From: Gammaproteobacteria bacterium | GTDB lineage: Bacteria; Pseudomonadota; Gammaproteobacteria; Pseudomonadales; Azotimanducaceae_A | Length of the DNA: 6,717 nt | NCBI GenBank assembly: GCA_026713405.1 | Contig: JAPOON010000595.1 | Coordinates: 1 to 6,717 of the forward strand | Reading direction: 5' to 3' | Shown: one piece after another, positions 6,373-6,717 of the stretch | Layout: every line of letters begins with the position of its first letter | Numbering within the stretch: the stretch's first letter is position 1 | The notes under the pieces: model-generated | The model's input: only the letters and a program-made list of their open reading frames with translations | Told to the model about the DNA's origin: nothing | Databases searched by the model: none | Program-made: the position numbers and the translations under genes

Positions 6373-6630
6373 GCTGGGGGGTCGGGCAAGGCGATCGCAC
6401 AAGGGAGCGACGTGATCGTGGCCTGCCTGCCGTCTCCGGAGGTCTCGGCGCAGGTTCTCGTGGAACCGGACCGTGTGCTGGAGGGGATCACCGAGGGCAA
6501 GATCTGGCTCGAAACCTCCACGACGGACGCCGATGAGGTGAAGCGCCTGGGCGCGCTGGTGGAAGCGAAGGGAGGCCAGGCCGTGGACACGCCGGTTTCC
6601 ATCGGCTGCCACCGTGCCGCGTACGAATAG
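6373..6630 (+). pseudogene. 3-hydroxyisobutyrate dehydrogenase-like gene fragment
   Basis: The frame encodes an internal piece of the 6-phosphogluconate/3-hydroxyisobutyrate dehydrogenase NAD-binding domain. Landmarks are GSDVIVACLPSPEV, VLEGITEGKIWLETSTTD, a run at DEVKRLGALVEAKGG, and VDTPVSIGCHRAA. Intact relatives have about 290-300 residues; this covers only about 80 of them, corresponding roughly to residues 50-130. The N-terminal GxGxMG dinucleotide motif is missing: upstream bases run straight into the methyltransferase start region. At the other end the frame leaves the family after CHRAA and stops (TAG at 6628). The normally conserved substrate motif DxPVSGG reads DTPVSIG. No ribosome binding site or plausible functional start is seen; the ATG at 6322 overlaps the divergent methyltransferase start codon. 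Best read as decayed debris, with the good conservation of the core suggesting fairly recent loss or a rearrangement joint. Confidence 0.75.
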
Positions 6631-6717
6631 CCCTCCTGGAGCGGCGGTCACGCTACCGGAATCGCACGGAAGTGTGCCGCTTCCCAGTCGCGGTGCCGAT
6701 CAGGGCTCAAATCCTGC
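6631..6717. other. Unassigned right edge
   Basis: The last 87 bases show no gene, repeat or hairpin that I can support. A 22-codon open stretch on the minus strand runs off the edge and ends at a stop at 6648-6650; it could be the tail of a gene outside the window, but is short enough to be chance. Confidence 0.3.

Noticed and set aside
6640..6669. In-frame echo of the dehydrogenase motif (SGGHATGIA) downstream of the fragment's stop codon
   Set aside because: It resembles the family's SGG-CHRAATGNIA run, but the match is short, gapped and in GC-rich DNA. A translated search of 6631 onward with flanking sequence would decide; extended homology would make it part of the pseudogene.
6648..6716. 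A 22-codon open stretch on the minus strand running off the right edge
   Set aside because: It may be a gene tail, but is too short, unrecognised and only moderately biased in third codon positions.

Overview
The window is GC-rich bacterial DNA, most likely from a member of the Pseudomonadota. That placement is an inference from the sox gene order, the G/C-ending codon bias, and the gamma-butyrobetaine-hydroxylase-like and Rieske genes; nothing here fixes a genus. The theme is oxidative breakdown of methylated amines. I see no mobile element, CRISPR array, tRNA or rRNA, and no clear sign of a wholly new system.

Plus strand, 1-3766: the 3' part of soxA (heterotetrameric sarcosine oxidase alpha; its N-terminal part lies off the left edge) overlaps soxG (gamma subunit) by 8 bp. 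After 75 bp comes a complete Fe(II)/2-oxoglutarate dioxygenase of the gamma-butyrobetaine hydroxylase/trimethyllysine hydroxylase type. A hairpin followed by a T-rich tract at 3730-3766 probably ends this unit. Next is a short gene (3819-4067) for an 82-residue protein with a probable coiled coil and a C-terminal hydrophobic segment.

Minus strand, 6323-4143: a secreted or membrane-anchored SAM-methyltransferase-like protein (6323-5577) lies upstream of a complete Rieske non-heme iron oxygenase alpha subunit (5492-4143). The Rieske gene has a clear sigma70-type promoter (TTGACA, 16 bp, TCTAAT) and a strong Shine-Dalgarno sequence, so it can be transcribed alone. It is convergent with the plus-strand unit.

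Right edge: beside the methyltransferase start, on the plus strand, lies a fragment of a 3-hydroxyisobutyrate dehydrogenase-like gene. It lacks both its N-terminal NAD-binding motif and its C-terminal half, and is best read as a pseudogene. The last 87 bases hold nothing I can identify.

Possible joint role (inference): a hydroxylase acting on gamma-butyrobetaine or a related trimethylammonium compound, and a Rieske oxygenase that might demethylate or cleave a quaternary amine, could feed a route ending at sarcosine. Sarcosine oxidase would convert this to glycine and 5,10-methylene-tetrahydrofolate. The Rieske substrate is not determined by the sequence and it may be unrelated to amines.
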